Assembly (NCBI GenBank): GCA_021804785.1
Contig: JAJZGY010000001.1
Coordinates: forward strand, 1 to 64,000
Direction: 5' to 3'
Length of the DNA: 64,000 bases
Source: Pseudomonadota bacterium
Lineage (GTDB): Bacteria > Pseudomonadota > Alphaproteobacteria > Micropepsales > Micropepsaceae
Shown here: piece after piece, positions 1-7,726 of the stretch
Position numbering within the stretch: position 1 is the stretch's first letter
Layout of the letters: every line of letters starts with the position of its first letter
Position numbers and translations under genes: made by a program
The notes under the pieces: model-generated
The model's database searches: none
The model's input: the letters and a program-made list of their open reading frames with translations, nothing else
Told to the model about the DNA's origin: nothing

Positions 1-34
1 AGTGCTGCATCTGGTGCGGCCCGGTTGTGTGCTG

Positions 35-127
35 AGTTGCCAGTGCCCGCCGGCCGAGCCTGTCGAAGGTACAGAGGCCCAGGGGGCGTCAGGAGTGGAC
101 ACAAAGAGCCCGCCAGCACTGGCAACT
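35..127. repeat. 12-bp perfect inverted repeat with 69-nt spacer
   Basis: AGTTGCCAGTGC at 35-46 is exactly complementary to GCACTGGCAACT at 116-127. The spacer contains GAGCCTGTCGAAGG, the reverse complement of a CCTTCGACAGGCTC-type motif that is widely dispersed as a REP-like repeat in bacterial genomes. The element could fold into a long-armed hairpin, mark the ends of a small decayed element, or encode a structured RNA. Which of these it is cannot be decided from one copy. Confidence 0.5.
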
Positions 128-284
128 GCCCCGGACGTGTGACGGGGAGGAGGTTACGGACGTTTTCTGGCAGGCAGGCCGTACCCGCGGCCAAGATGCT
201 TGTTGACGACACAGCCCAAGGACGGGCATTTATCGGGTTGTCGCAGCGACCGTCTTGGAAACTTGCGACGGAGTACTGGACTTT

Positions 285-314
285 TTGGGACTGCAAACCG
301 CCTTAAGGTATTGT
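285..314 (+). promoter_or_regulatory. Probable sigma-70 type promoter for tRNA-Pro
   Basis: A TTGGGA hexamer (285-290) is followed after 18 nt by TATTGT (309-314). Transcription would start about 7 nt further on, close to the mature 5' end of the tRNA at 329. The match to consensus is moderate, and the call rests mainly on its position. Confidence 0.35.
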
Positions 315-328
315 ATTTCTGGTCTATT

Positions 329-405
329 CGGGGCGTGGCGCAGCCTGGTAGCGCATCTGCTTTGGGAGCAGAGGGTCGCGTGTTCGAATCACGCCGCCCC
401 GACCA
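329..405 (+). tRNA. tRNA-Pro (anticodon TGG)
   Basis: A full cloverleaf can be drawn. The acceptor stem CGGGGCG (329-335) pairs with CGCCCCG (395-401), the anticodon loop is TTTGGGA with anticodon TGG, and the T-arm is GCGTG-TTCGAAT-CACGC. An encoded CCA is at 403-405. The next coding sequence starts only 20 nt downstream, so the tRNA and the NDUFS4-like gene are probably on one transcript. Confidence 0.97.
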
Positions 406-424
406 TAAGGCCAAGGGAGCACAC

Positions 425-730
425 ATGCGCGCGCGTATTTATAAGCCCTCCAAGAGCTCCATGCAGTCGGGTCGAGCCCGCACGAAGGCTTGGTTGTTGG
501 AATTTGAGCCCGAAGGCCCACTCACGCCCGAGCCCCTGATGGGCTGGACGAGCAGTTCGGATACACGCTCACAGGTGCATATTTATTTTGAGACCAAGGA
601 AGAAGCGGTTACCTACGCGGAAAAGCACGGTATTCCCTTTCAAGTGTTCGAACCCCGTCCACACCCCTTCAAGCCCAAATCCTACTCCGATAATTTCCGT
701 TTCGATCGCAAGATCCCATGGTCCCATTGA
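425..730 (+). CDS. NDUFS4-like accessory subunit of respiratory complex I
   Basis: The 101-aa protein matches the ETC complex I subunit conserved region family, the bacterial counterpart of the mitochondrial 18-kDa NDUFS4 subunit. It sits at the junction of the N and Q modules of NADH:ubiquinone oxidoreductase on the cytoplasmic side. Family hallmarks are the [10 protein letters not shown] start, the [10 protein letters not shown] strand, [10 protein letters not shown], and a C-terminal YSDNFRF. ATG at 425 is chosen because AAGGGAG lies 6 nt upstream; the longer ORF in the track runs back through the tRNA gene. The gene is typical of alphaproteobacteria and is not next to the nuo operon here. 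It lies between two tRNA genes. Confidence 0.93.
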   Translation: MRARIYKPSKSSMQSGRARTKAWLLEFEPEGPLTPEPLMGWTSSSDTRSQVHIYFETKEEAVTYAEKHGIPFQVFEPRPHPFKPKSYSDNFRFDRKIPWSH

Positions 731-800
731 GACCAACCACGGCGCCGACGCGGTGTCTTGCCAGGGCGCCTGACAGCGCGACGCGTAAGCCTGATCATTT

Positions 801-877
801 GGCCCCGTAGCTCAACCGGATAGAGCGTCAGCCTTCTAAGCTGAATGTTGCGTGTTCGAGTCACGCCGGGGTCGCCA
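801..877 (+). tRNA. tRNA-Arg (anticodon TCT)
   Basis: The acceptor GGCCCCG (801-807) pairs with CGGGGTC (867-873) with one G-T wobble. The D-arm is GCTC/GAGC, the anticodon loop holds TCT, and the T-arm is GCGTG-TTCGAGT-CACGC. CCA is encoded at 875-877. It reads the rare AGA codon of this GC-rich genome. Confidence 0.96.
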
Positions 878-926
878 TCCCTTGCTGCGAACGACAGGTC
901 GAAGGACTACCGAGCCCTGCATTGCC

Positions 927-959
927 GGTCATGGCCCAGTCGGGGGCGGGACCATGACC
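927..959 (-). terminator. 8-bp stem-loop downstream of the M61 protease gene
   Basis: GGTCATGG (927-934) and CCATGACC (952-959) are perfectly complementary around a 17-nt loop, just beyond the stop of the minus-strand M61 gene. No U-tract follows, so it is either a weak intrinsic terminator or an RNA-stabilising 3' hairpin. Confidence 0.4.
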
Positions 960-966
960 TGGCTGC

Positions 967-2907
967 TTAGCGCGCTGACAGAATCGTGTCCAGGCTGCGC
1001 GGTCCCGAACCCCCCGGAACCAGATGCGGAAAGCGTTGTCCGCCGTGGTACGTGATCGTGACAGTGCGTAAGGCCTTATTCTGCTCGACGATGAAGGACA
1101 GGGGTTCGGAGTGGCTCATATCATAGTCGAGGGCGCGTTTGAGATCGGTGTTGCTGTAGGCAGTGCCGTTCAGCGCCAGAAGCTTGGTGCCAATTGTCAG
1201 TCCGGCCACGAACGCGGGACTGCCCCATAAAACTCCCGTCAGTTGGTTTTTCCTGTCCACGGTAAAGCCGAGCGAGAAACTGAAATCGGTGAACTTGTAC
1301 ATGTGTTCTCGTGATTTTTCGAAGGGGCTCTCCACCGGGGTATAAACGAGTTTGTATCCACCGCGCGAAATGCCACCGAGTGGCGCGCCTTTACCCGGTT
1401 CGTAAATATGCTGCGTGAGGAAGCCGGCCCAGTCATAGGGCACCACTTCATTGAGGGTGTGCACGATGTCCGCGAACGTATAGGTGCGGGTAATATCGGA
1501 ACCGTTATCCATGCCGAAAAAGAGACGGGCAAAATCGTCGAGCGATTTATGGCCGTGAGTTAGTTTGCGGATCCGCGTGTCGGCGTCGAGCCAAGTCAGC
1601 TGACCCATTGAGTAATAATCCTCTGAGAGCTGGTAGTTCTGCCACGGGATCGGCGCGCGATGGGCTATGATGGGATCATTGGTGGTGTCCTCGACCGAAC
1701 GCCAGGCATGGCCGACGTGGTGCTCATAGATCGCTGCCGTCACGGCAAAGGCATCGAGCGCTTCCTGACGGGTCCAAAGACCGGCGCGAGCCGCAAGTAC
1801 AAAGCCCCAATATTGCGTCTGCCCCTCATACATCCACAGCAGAGAGTCTCTCATCGGCACGTTGAAATTTGCCGTCCAAAGATCGGAGGGGCGACGGAAT
1901 TTTCCGTTCCAGGAATGCGTGTATTCATGGCAGAGAAGATCGCGCGCTGCGATGGTGCCATTCCAATTGACGAAGTAACCCGGGACCGTGCCATCTTCGC
2001 TGGAGCGGTGATGCTCCAGCCCCTGACCGCCCATCTGATTGCTGAGCGACAGAAGAAAATCATAATGGTTGTAGTGATGTGACCCGAAGAGTTTGTAAGC
2101 CTGGATCACGACATTGCGGTGAGCGCGCAGCTGCGCAGGGGTGATCTGCAACAAATCCGGGTTGTCGGCAAAAATGTCGAGATGGACGGGAGCCTTGTGT
2201 CCTGCGGGCGTCAGGTTTTCGCGCAGGAAATAGCGTCCGGCGTCCAGGGGAGAGTCAACCAGCGTATTGAACGTCACCGGCGCAAAGTGCACCACACCGT
2301 CCTGAGTTGAGGCTGTGGTCAGGGCCGTCGCATAGTGCCAGCCTGCAGGAAGCTTCACACTGGCTTGTGTTTCAATATCCCGGCTGAAATATCCTGCCGG
2401 ATATAGCGCAGCGTCCCACCACTCGAGATTGAGCATCGCCGGAGTCATGACGATGCGTCCTTCATCCTTCGTCACAGGCGACAGGAACTGGAAGAAAATG
2501 TCGAGCGCTTTGATGCCTTTGGGTACATCGACATGGAATGCGAAGACATGCACCGGATCGCGCGTCCAGCGTAGGATCTTGCCATCAGCGTGGATGACAA
2601 GGCCGGCAATCTTGTCGATCGGACCGGAGGCATTGTGATTGCCTGGTATCCATTGGGGATACAGCAGTGTCATGGGCCCAGCGTCTGCCACTGGGATGGT
2701 TTCGTGAACGCGGAAAATATGGCGGGCCAGGTCGGTGGCATCGACGTTGATCGCGAGAGTACCGGGATATGCGATGTCACGCGGCGCCGGAATGGGAGCT
2801 ACCGGGGGCGCCGGTTGTGGACTTGTCCCTGGAGATGGAGATGCAGCGGCAAGGCCTGCCGTGGCGCACAGAACAACAGTGCTTGCAAGCAGCGATTGGC
2901 GCAACAT
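967..2907 (-). CDS. M61 family metallopeptidase (glycyl aminopeptidase-like), exported
   Basis: This 646-aa protein has an N-terminal signal peptide (MLRQSLLASTVVLCATAGLAAAS), an M61 N-terminal beta domain, and a zinc protease core with HEYTH at about residues 327-331 and the flanking SWNGKFRRP typical of M61. A PDZ-like domain is visible near the C-terminus (GLTIGTKLLALNG). M61 enzymes remove N-terminal residues, often glycine or alanine, and this one should work in the periplasm or at the cell surface. The track ORF is 30 residues longer, but AAGGGGG sits about 6 nt before the ATG at 2907 and the signal peptide begins there. The active-site motif is intact. Confidence 0.92.
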   Translation of the reverse strand: MLRQSLLASTVVLCATAGLAAASPSPGTSPQPAPPVAPIPAPRDIAYPGTLAINVDATDLARHIFRVHETIPVADAGPMTLLYPQWIPGNHNASGPIDKIAGLVIHADGKILRWTRDPVHVFAFHVDVPKGIKALDIFFQFLSPVTKDEGRIVMTPAMLNLEWWDAALYPAGYFSRDIETQASVKLPAGWHYATALTTASTQDGVVHFAPVTFNTLVDSPLDAGRYFLRENLTPAGHKAPVHLDIFADNPDLLQITPAQLRAHRNVVIQAYKLFGSHHYNHYDFLLSLSNQMGGQGLEHHRSSEDGTVPGYFVNWNGTIAARDLLCHEYTHSWNGKFRRPSDLWTANFNVPMRDSLLWMYEGQTQYWGFVLAARAGLWTRQEALDAFAVTAAIYEHHVGHAWRSVEDTTNDPIIAHRAPIPWQNYQLSEDYYSMGQLTWLDADTRIRKLTHGHKSLDDFARLFFGMDNGSDITRTYTFADIVHTLNEVVPYDWAGFLTQHIYEPGKGAPLGGISRGGYKLVYTPVESPFEKSREHMYKFTDFSFSLGFTVDRKNQLTGVLWGSPAFVAGLTIGTKLLALNGTAYSNTDLKRALDYDMSHSEPLSFIVEQNKALRTVTITYHGGQRFPHLVPGGSGPRSLDTILSAR

Positions 2908-3158
2908 GATAGCCCCCTTGTCGATGACCGAACACAGTGCCTCTGCTTTATCGTAGCAGGTCAGGCTAAGATCCATCGTGAAACCACCTCGGTTCACGGC
3001 GTCGTGATCATCTGGCGCCCATCAGCGGCAGAACTGTCTGGCCGCCTCCAAGTAATGCGTCCACGAATGCGACGTCAAAACACCCGGTGGGTCCGCACCG
3101 CGTGTCGCTGTCATGGCGCACAGGCCTGTATGATGTGGCGCGATGCAGACAATAACCG

Positions 3159-3962
3159 TCACTTGCCCTGAAAGCGTGGCTCGCGCTTCTCGGCAAAGGC
3201 GCTCACACCTTCCTTCACGTCTGCCGTGGGATTGGCGATCATGACCGCCATAGCTGCATCGTTCAGTGCCCGCTCGAGGCTGGAATCAAGGCCGTGGCGC
3301 ATCATGCTCTTGACGAGGCGGGTGGCGATTGGCGCCCTGGCTGCAATCGCGGCAGCAAGTTCGCGGGTGCGATCGTGGAGTTTGTTTTGGGGCACGACTT
3401 CTGTCACCAGGCCCAGGGTGAGCGCTTCCTCAGCGCTATAGATCTGCGCCAGCCAGCTCATCTTTAGCGCGCGATCAAGCCCCATGGCGCGGGGAAACAG
3501 CCAGGCTCCCCCTTCGTCCGGTAACAGCCCGAAGCGCCCGGAGGTATCGCCAAGCTTGGCATCAGCGCCGGCGATGCGCAGGTCGCAGGCTAGCGCTAGC
3601 GCAAGACCGCCCGCCACCGCATGACCGTTGATCATGGCGATCACGGGCTTGTCCATACGATGCAAGGCGGTAATGACCCGGTGCATGCCCTCGCGCATCT
3701 GTACCGCATGTCCGAGCTGACGGCGGAGATAGTCATCATGTTCCTCGTCGCCTCCGCGGACATCTCCTCCGGCGCAAAATGCACGACCCGCGCCGGTGAT
3801 GATGAGGCAGCGAAGCCGGTCATCTCTCTGATAGGCGTCTAAAGCGTCGACCAGCTCGCTGCACATACGCGAGGTGTAGGCATTGAGGGCGGCAGGTCGG
3901 TTGAGCACGAGCTCACCGATGTGATCGCTGCCGGCAGTGTAAAGTATGGTCTGTCCAGTCAT
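3159..3962 (-). CDS. Enoyl-CoA hydratase/isomerase family protein
   Basis: The 267-aa crotonase-fold protein carries LNRPAALNAYT near the N-terminus, the oxyanion-hole segment ITGAGRAFCAGGDV, and NGHAVAGGLALALACDLRIA, followed by FGLLPDEGG. Members hydrate or isomerise enoyl-CoA thioesters in fatty acid or amino acid breakdown; the exact substrate cannot be read from the sequence. The start at 3962 (MTGQTILY) has GAGG about 8 nt upstream, and the 22 extra residues of the track ORF look untranslated. It is a stand-alone gene with no other beta-oxidation gene beside it. Confidence 0.88.
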   Translation of the reverse strand: MTGQTILYTAGSDHIGELVLNRPAALNAYTSRMCSELVDALDAYQRDDRLRCLIITGAGRAFCAGGDVRGGDEEHDDYLRRQLGHAVQMREGMHRVITALHRMDKPVIAMINGHAVAGGLALALACDLRIAGADAKLGDTSGRFGLLPDEGGAWLFPRAMGLDRALKMSWLAQIYSAEEALTLGLVTEVVPQNKLHDRTRELAAAIAARAPIATRLVKSMMRHGLDSSLERALNDAAMAVMIANPTADVKEGVSAFAEKREPRFQGK

Positions 3963-4024
3963 GGCAATGTCCTCGCGCCCAGCCCAGGCCGCAGCATGGG
4001 ACGGGCGCGCGAACATTCCAAGCC

Positions 4025-4552
4025 TCAATCGCGATAGTTATAGCCGGGAGGCGGAGGCGGCGGATAACCCGGAGGGGGAGGGGGGGGCGGCTGGTAGCCT
4101 GGTGGTGGAGGAGGAGGATAGTTATAGGCGTTGGGCGGTGGGGCAGCAACATGATTGCCATGGGCCCTCATGCATTGCACGTAGGCGATGTTATATTCAC
4201 GCTGAGCAGCATACTGGCCCTCGCCCGGATGGGCTGTGGTGGCACCGATTCCGGCACCAGCCGCTCCGCCAACGACTGCGCCGCGCGTATTTCCGACCGC
4301 AGCACCCAGGGCAGCGCCTATTGCCGCTCCTACCAGCGCGTTGGTAGCAGTCCGGCTATTGGCTTCGGAGACTTTGCCAGCCACGCGGTCCGACGCATAA
4401 TGCTGACAATAAACATCGTCTTCCTGGAATTGCGAGAAAGACTTACCTCTACCCGGCATCACCGGAACGGTCGGGCTGAGCGGTTGTGTTACACAGCCTT
4501 CCAGCCCGATCAGGGCTACAAGGCCTACCGCTCCCAACATCATCTTGCGCAT
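4025..4552 (-). CDS. Glycine-zipper lipoprotein with polyproline C-terminus
   Basis: The 175-aa protein starts with a lipoprotein signal (MRKMMLGAVGLVALIGLEGC; lipobox LEGC), so it is probably anchored to the outer membrane. Residues from about 70 to 110 form a glycine-zipper segment (ALVGAAIGAALGAAVGN...GGAAGAGIGATTAH) of the kind found in surface and porin-associated lipoproteins. The last 40 residues are three runs of six or seven prolines separated by GYQ or GY, which would need EF-P for smooth translation. The start at 4552 has AGAGG about 7 nt upstream. Function unknown; a structural envelope role is inferred. Confidence 0.82.
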   Translation of the reverse strand: MRKMMLGAVGLVALIGLEGCVTQPLSPTVPVMPGRGKSFSQFQEDDVYCQHYASDRVAGKVSEANSRTATNALVGAAIGAALGAAVGNTRGAVVGGAAGAGIGATTAHPGEGQYAAQREYNIAYVQCMRAHGNHVAAPPPNAYNYPPPPPPGYQPPPPPPPGYPPPPPPGYNYRD

Positions 4553-4750
4553 TGCACACCTCTTGCTTGGAGCTAAACGTGGTCCTGCCAGTCTGGTCCG
4601 TCCACAACTCCGAGCACGAACCATCCGCTGGCCAAGCTGAACACGACATGAACGCTAATCAATCTGACAAGGTTTGAGGCAAATCAAGCGCACGCGCAAT
4701 TGACCTCACGTCGCTCTGAAGGCGTAGTAGTAAAAATTCGGGGGAAGATT

Positions 4751-6058
4751 ATGGAGCTTGTTTCGGGGCGTTGGAGCAACTGGTCGGGCGGGGTTCGCTG
4801 TAAACCGCGTCAGGTTATGGCGCCACGCGAGGAAGTGGAGCTTGCCGCGGCCATTCGAACGGCCAGGGGATGCGTACGGGCGCCGGGAACCGGCCACTCT
4901 TTCACGCCCATTTGTACCAGCGATGACACGCTTTTGGACCTTTCAGCGTTTCAGGGGCTAGCCGGCGTCAATCATGAGGCCCAGAGCGCAACCTTTCGTG
5001 CAGCCACACCGTTGTGGGCAGTAGGTCCAGCCCTTCATGCCCAAGGTTACGCCCTGGCGAACATGGGCGACATTGATCGGCAGACTGTCGCAGGTGTTGT
5101 CGCCACCGGCACGCATGGCACTGGCCGCAGCCTGGGAAGCCTGTCAGCCCAGGTGACCGGGTTTCGGCTGATCTGCGCCGACGGTGAAGTGCTCCGCTGC
5201 TCGGCGTCCGAAAACTCCGAGATCTTCGACCTGGGACGGGTGTCGATCGGAACCTTTGGCGTCATGAGCGAGATCACGCTCAGGGTTCTTCCTGCCTACA
5301 AGCTCGTCGAGCACAACTTCGCGCTACCGATTGAGGAACTATTCGAGCGTCTGGACAGCCTCATCGTCGAAAATCGTCATTTCGAGTTTTTCTGGTTTCC
5401 CTATGCCAATACGGCAGTCTGTAAATCGCTGAATCTCAGCACCGCTGAGGCACCAGCTCCCCGTACAGCCGAACAGATGTATGCCCGAGGTGAAGTCAGT
5501 GGGTCATTTGATATGCGAACCTTCATCGCGATCAATGAAGTACTGCCATTCGCGCCCTTTCTGCTTGAGGGCGCACACCGTCTCTGTTCCCGGCTGATGC
5601 CCGGGCCGGACAAGGTGCGTTGGAGTTACGAGATTTTCCCCAGTCCGCGAACGGTGCGCTTCAATGAAATGGAATATGCCGTGGCGTTCGAAGATGGGCC
5701 GGCGTGTCTCAAGCAGATTGTCGATCAGATCCGTGCCAAGCGTATCAATACCGGGTTTCCCATCGAGTACCGCATCGTGAAAGGCGATGACATCGCCTTG
5801 AGTCCATTCTACGGGCGTGATAGCGCGACTATCGCTGTCCACCAATACCGTAAGGTTGACACCACTGCGCTGTTCTCCGCCTGCGAGGAGATATTCAAGC
5901 AATTTGGCGGTCGACCGCACTGGGGCAAACGCCATAGCCGGACCGCTGCCGACTTGGCGCAGATATATCCCCAATATGAGCGGTTTGTGGGCATGCGGGA
6001 AAAGCTTGATCCTCGCGGTCGCTTTCTCAACGCGCATTTGAGGGCGCTCTTTACATAG
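4751..6058 (+). CDS. FAD-linked aldonolactone oxidoreductase (D-arabinono-1,4-lactone oxidase family)
   Basis: This 435-aa flavoprotein has an N-terminal FAD-binding type 4 domain with GTGHSFTPI; in this family that His can be the covalent FAD attachment site. It also has the GTHGTGRSLGSL segment and a C-terminal ALO domain ending in RPHWGKRHSR, the signature of gulono/arabinono-lactone oxidases. Such enzymes oxidise aldonolactones to ascorbate-like products using oxygen or another acceptor. The ATG at 4751 is preceded by GGGGGAAG, so the 17 extra N-terminal residues of the track ORF are left out. The true substrate in a bacterium is uncertain. Confidence 0.85.
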   Translation: MELVSGRWSNWSGGVRCKPRQVMAPREEVELAAAIRTARGCVRAPGTGHSFTPICTSDDTLLDLSAFQGLAGVNHEAQSATFRAATPLWAVGPALHAQGYALANMGDIDRQTVAGVVATGTHGTGRSLGSLSAQVTGFRLICADGEVLRCSASENSEIFDLGRVSIGTFGVMSEITLRVLPAYKLVEHNFALPIEELFERLDSLIVENRHFEFFWFPYANTAVCKSLNLSTAEAPAPRTAEQMYARGEVSGSFDMRTFIAINEVLPFAPFLLEGAHRLCSRLMPGPDKVRWSYEIFPSPRTVRFNEMEYAVAFEDGPACLKQIVDQIRAKRINTGFPIEYRIVKGDDIALSPFYGRDSATIAVHQYRKVDTTALFSACEEIFKQFGGRPHWGKRHSRTAADLAQIYPQYERFVGMREKLDPRGRFLNAHLRALFT

Positions 6059-6160
6059 TACGTAAAGATATGAGGGCCGGCCTGCCTATGGCATATGCAA
6101 GGCCTCCTGCGTGACCCGCTTCCAGGATCATGGCCGAGACTGGTGTACTTTGCCGCCACG

Positions 6161-6192
6161 GCACGGGGCTGGTGCACAGTGCACTGCCGTGC
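6161..6192. terminator. Nested stem-loop between convergent genes
   Basis: GCACGG (6161-6166) pairs with CCGTGC (6187-6192) and encloses TGCAC-A-GTGCA. It lies between the lactone oxidase (plus) and hisI (minus) and could terminate both. Only a TTT follows on the plus side, so the call is tentative. Confidence 0.3.
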
Positions 6193-6200
6193 TTTCCGGC

Positions 6201-6575
6201 TTACCGACCGCGGTCCCCCGCTTCCGACGCTGGGGTATCCAGCCGGCGATAGAAGCAGCTTCGTGCGCCTGTATGACAGGCCGGCCCTTTCTGGCGAACC
6301 CGGAAAAGCAGGGTGTCGCCATCGCAGTCGATGCCGGCCTCAACCAGTTCCTGGGTATGGCCGGAGGTTTCACCCTTGCGCCATCTTTCGCTGCGGGAGC
6401 GAGACCAGTAGGTGAGCTGGCCCGTGCGCAGGGTTTCCGCGAGCGTCTGGTAATTCATCCAGGCCATCATCAGAACGTCCCCGTTTTCTGCATCCTGTGC
6501 GATCACGGGGACAAGGCCATCGGCGTTGAAGTTGACAGCGGCGAGGAACGCGCTGACCGATAGGGTGTCGCTCAT
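6201..6575 (-). CDS. hisI: Phosphoribosyl-AMP cyclohydrolase
   Basis: This 124-aa monofunctional HisI catalyses the third step of histidine synthesis, opening the adenine ring of phosphoribosyl-AMP in the cytoplasm. Recognisable motifs are the [10 protein letters not shown] start, [29 protein letters not shown] and a zinc-binding [13 protein letters not shown] near the C-terminus. There is no fused HisE domain, as usual in alphaproteobacteria. Its ATG overlaps the stop of metC by 4 bp (ATGA), so it is translationally coupled to an unrelated methionine gene rather than to his genes. Confidence 0.95.
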   Translation of the reverse strand: MSDTLSVSAFLAAVNFNADGLVPVIAQDAENGDVLMMAWMNYQTLAETLRTGQLTYWSRSRSERWRKGETSGHTQELVEAGIDCDGDTLLFRVRQKGPACHTGARSCFYRRLDTPASEAGDRGR

Positions 6576-7726
6576 AGCAGGCGCGCCATTCGTTCAAATC
6601 CCTGACCTAGATCGTCTATGAGATCGTCGACGTCTTCGAGTCCGGCATGGACCCGCACCACTGTGCCATCGCCTGGCCACGGCCGCGCAGTACGTACAAT
6701 ATGAGCTGGCGTGATGAGGCTTTCAAATCCACCCCAGGACCAGCCCATACCGAAGAGCTTGAGTCCATCCATGAACGCGGCCAGTGCGGCATGGGACAGG
6801 GGCTTGAGTTCGATGGCAAAGAGGCCGCAGGCCCCCTTGAAGTCACGCTTCCAGATCGCATGCCCGGGATCGCTGTCGAGCCCGGGATGCAGGACCCGCG
6901 TGACTTCCGGTCGTGCCGAAAACCAGCGGGCGAGCTTTAACCCGTTCTGTTCATGGACGGGCAGTCGACGTGACAGAGTGCGCAGCCCCCTTAGTGCCAG
7001 AAATAGGTCATCTGCCGAAGCAAACAGTCCGAGATCGCCGTGGGTATGTGTCAGACGCTCGGCATGGCTGGGATTGGCACAGACATACCCCATCATCAGG
7101 TCGGAATGCCCGCCGATATACTTGGTCACGGACTGAATGGACAGATCGACGCCATACGCCAAAGGTTGAAAATACAGTGGGGTCGCCCAGGTGTTGTCCA
7201 TCAAAACGGATGCGCCGCGGCGATGGGCGACATCGGCAATGGCGGGAATGTCCTGGATTTCGAACGTGAGCGATCCCGGGGATTCACAAAAGATCGCGCG
7301 TGTATTGCTGCGGAAGAGCGCGTCGATGCCGTTGCCGATGCATGGATCGAAGTAGCTGGTCTGCACGCCGTAACGCGCGAGGACGCGGTCACAAAAATTG
7401 CGGGTAGGAAAATAGGCACTGTCGCTGACCAGCAGGTGATCTCCGGCGCGACACACAGCTAGGATTGCGGTGGTGATGGCAGCAAGGCCAGATGGCGTCA
7501 CCACCGTGGCAGCGCCTTGCTCAAGGGCATTGATGGCGGTTGTGAAGCTCTCAGAGGTTGGAGTGCCACGGCGACCATAAACATATGGCGCAGTGCCATC
7601 CTCGAGGGTTTCAAGATCTGGCATCAGGAAGGTCGAGACGCGGTAGACCGGGGTCGATACCGCACCATGATAGCGCGCGGGCTCGCGGCCGAGATGACCT
7701 GTAAGAGTGCCGGGCTTATGGCTCAT
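6572..7726 (-). CDS. metC: Cystathionine beta-lyase, PLP-dependent
   Basis: The 384-aa protein is a Cys/Met metabolism PLP enzyme. [10 protein letters not shown] near residue 50, the SGLAAI turn, [14 protein letters not shown], and the PLP lysine in [11 protein letters not shown] are all present. Together with [10 protein letters not shown] near the C-terminus this fits cystathionine beta-lyase, which splits cystathionine to homocysteine, pyruvate and ammonia. It overlaps by 4 bp with the upstream peptide transporter and the downstream hisI, making a three-gene coupled unit. A gamma-lyase activity cannot be fully excluded by eye. Confidence 0.9.
   Translation of the reverse strand: MSHKPGTLTGHLGREPARYHGAVSTPVYRVSTFLMPDLETLEDGTAPYVYGRRGTPTSESFTTAINALEQGAATVVTPSGLAAITTAILAVCRAGDHLLVSDSAYFPTRNFCDRVLARYGVQTSYFDPCIGNGIDALFRSNTRAIFCESPGSLTFEIQDIPAIADVAHRRGASVLMDNTWATPLYFQPLAYGVDLSIQSVTKYIGGHSDLMMGYVCANPSHAERLTHTHGDLGLFASADDLFLALRGLRTLSRRLPVHEQNGLKLARWFSARPEVTRVLHPGLDSDPGHAIWKRDFKGACGLFAIELKPLSHAALAAFMDGLKLFGMGWSWGGFESLITPAHIVRTARPWPGDGTVVRVHAGLEDVDDLIDDLGQGFERMARLL

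Larger units (their letters stand above)
1..328. other. Intergenic region without a convincing gene
   Basis: No reading frame here resembles a known protein. The two ORFs in the track (plus 25..306 and minus 154..426) have unnatural composition, and the minus one runs through the tRNA-Pro gene. The stretch holds a perfect 12-bp inverted repeat (see 35..127), a short motif resembling the common dispersed CCTTCGACAGGCTC repeat, and a probable promoter for the tRNA just before its right end. A small RNA is possible but cannot be shown by eye. Confidence 0.6.

Noticed and set aside
2590-3171. Plus-strand ORF of 193 aa
   Set aside because: Mostly antisense to the start of the M61 protease gene and the following gap; composition is unlike a protein (Trp, Arg and Cys rich).
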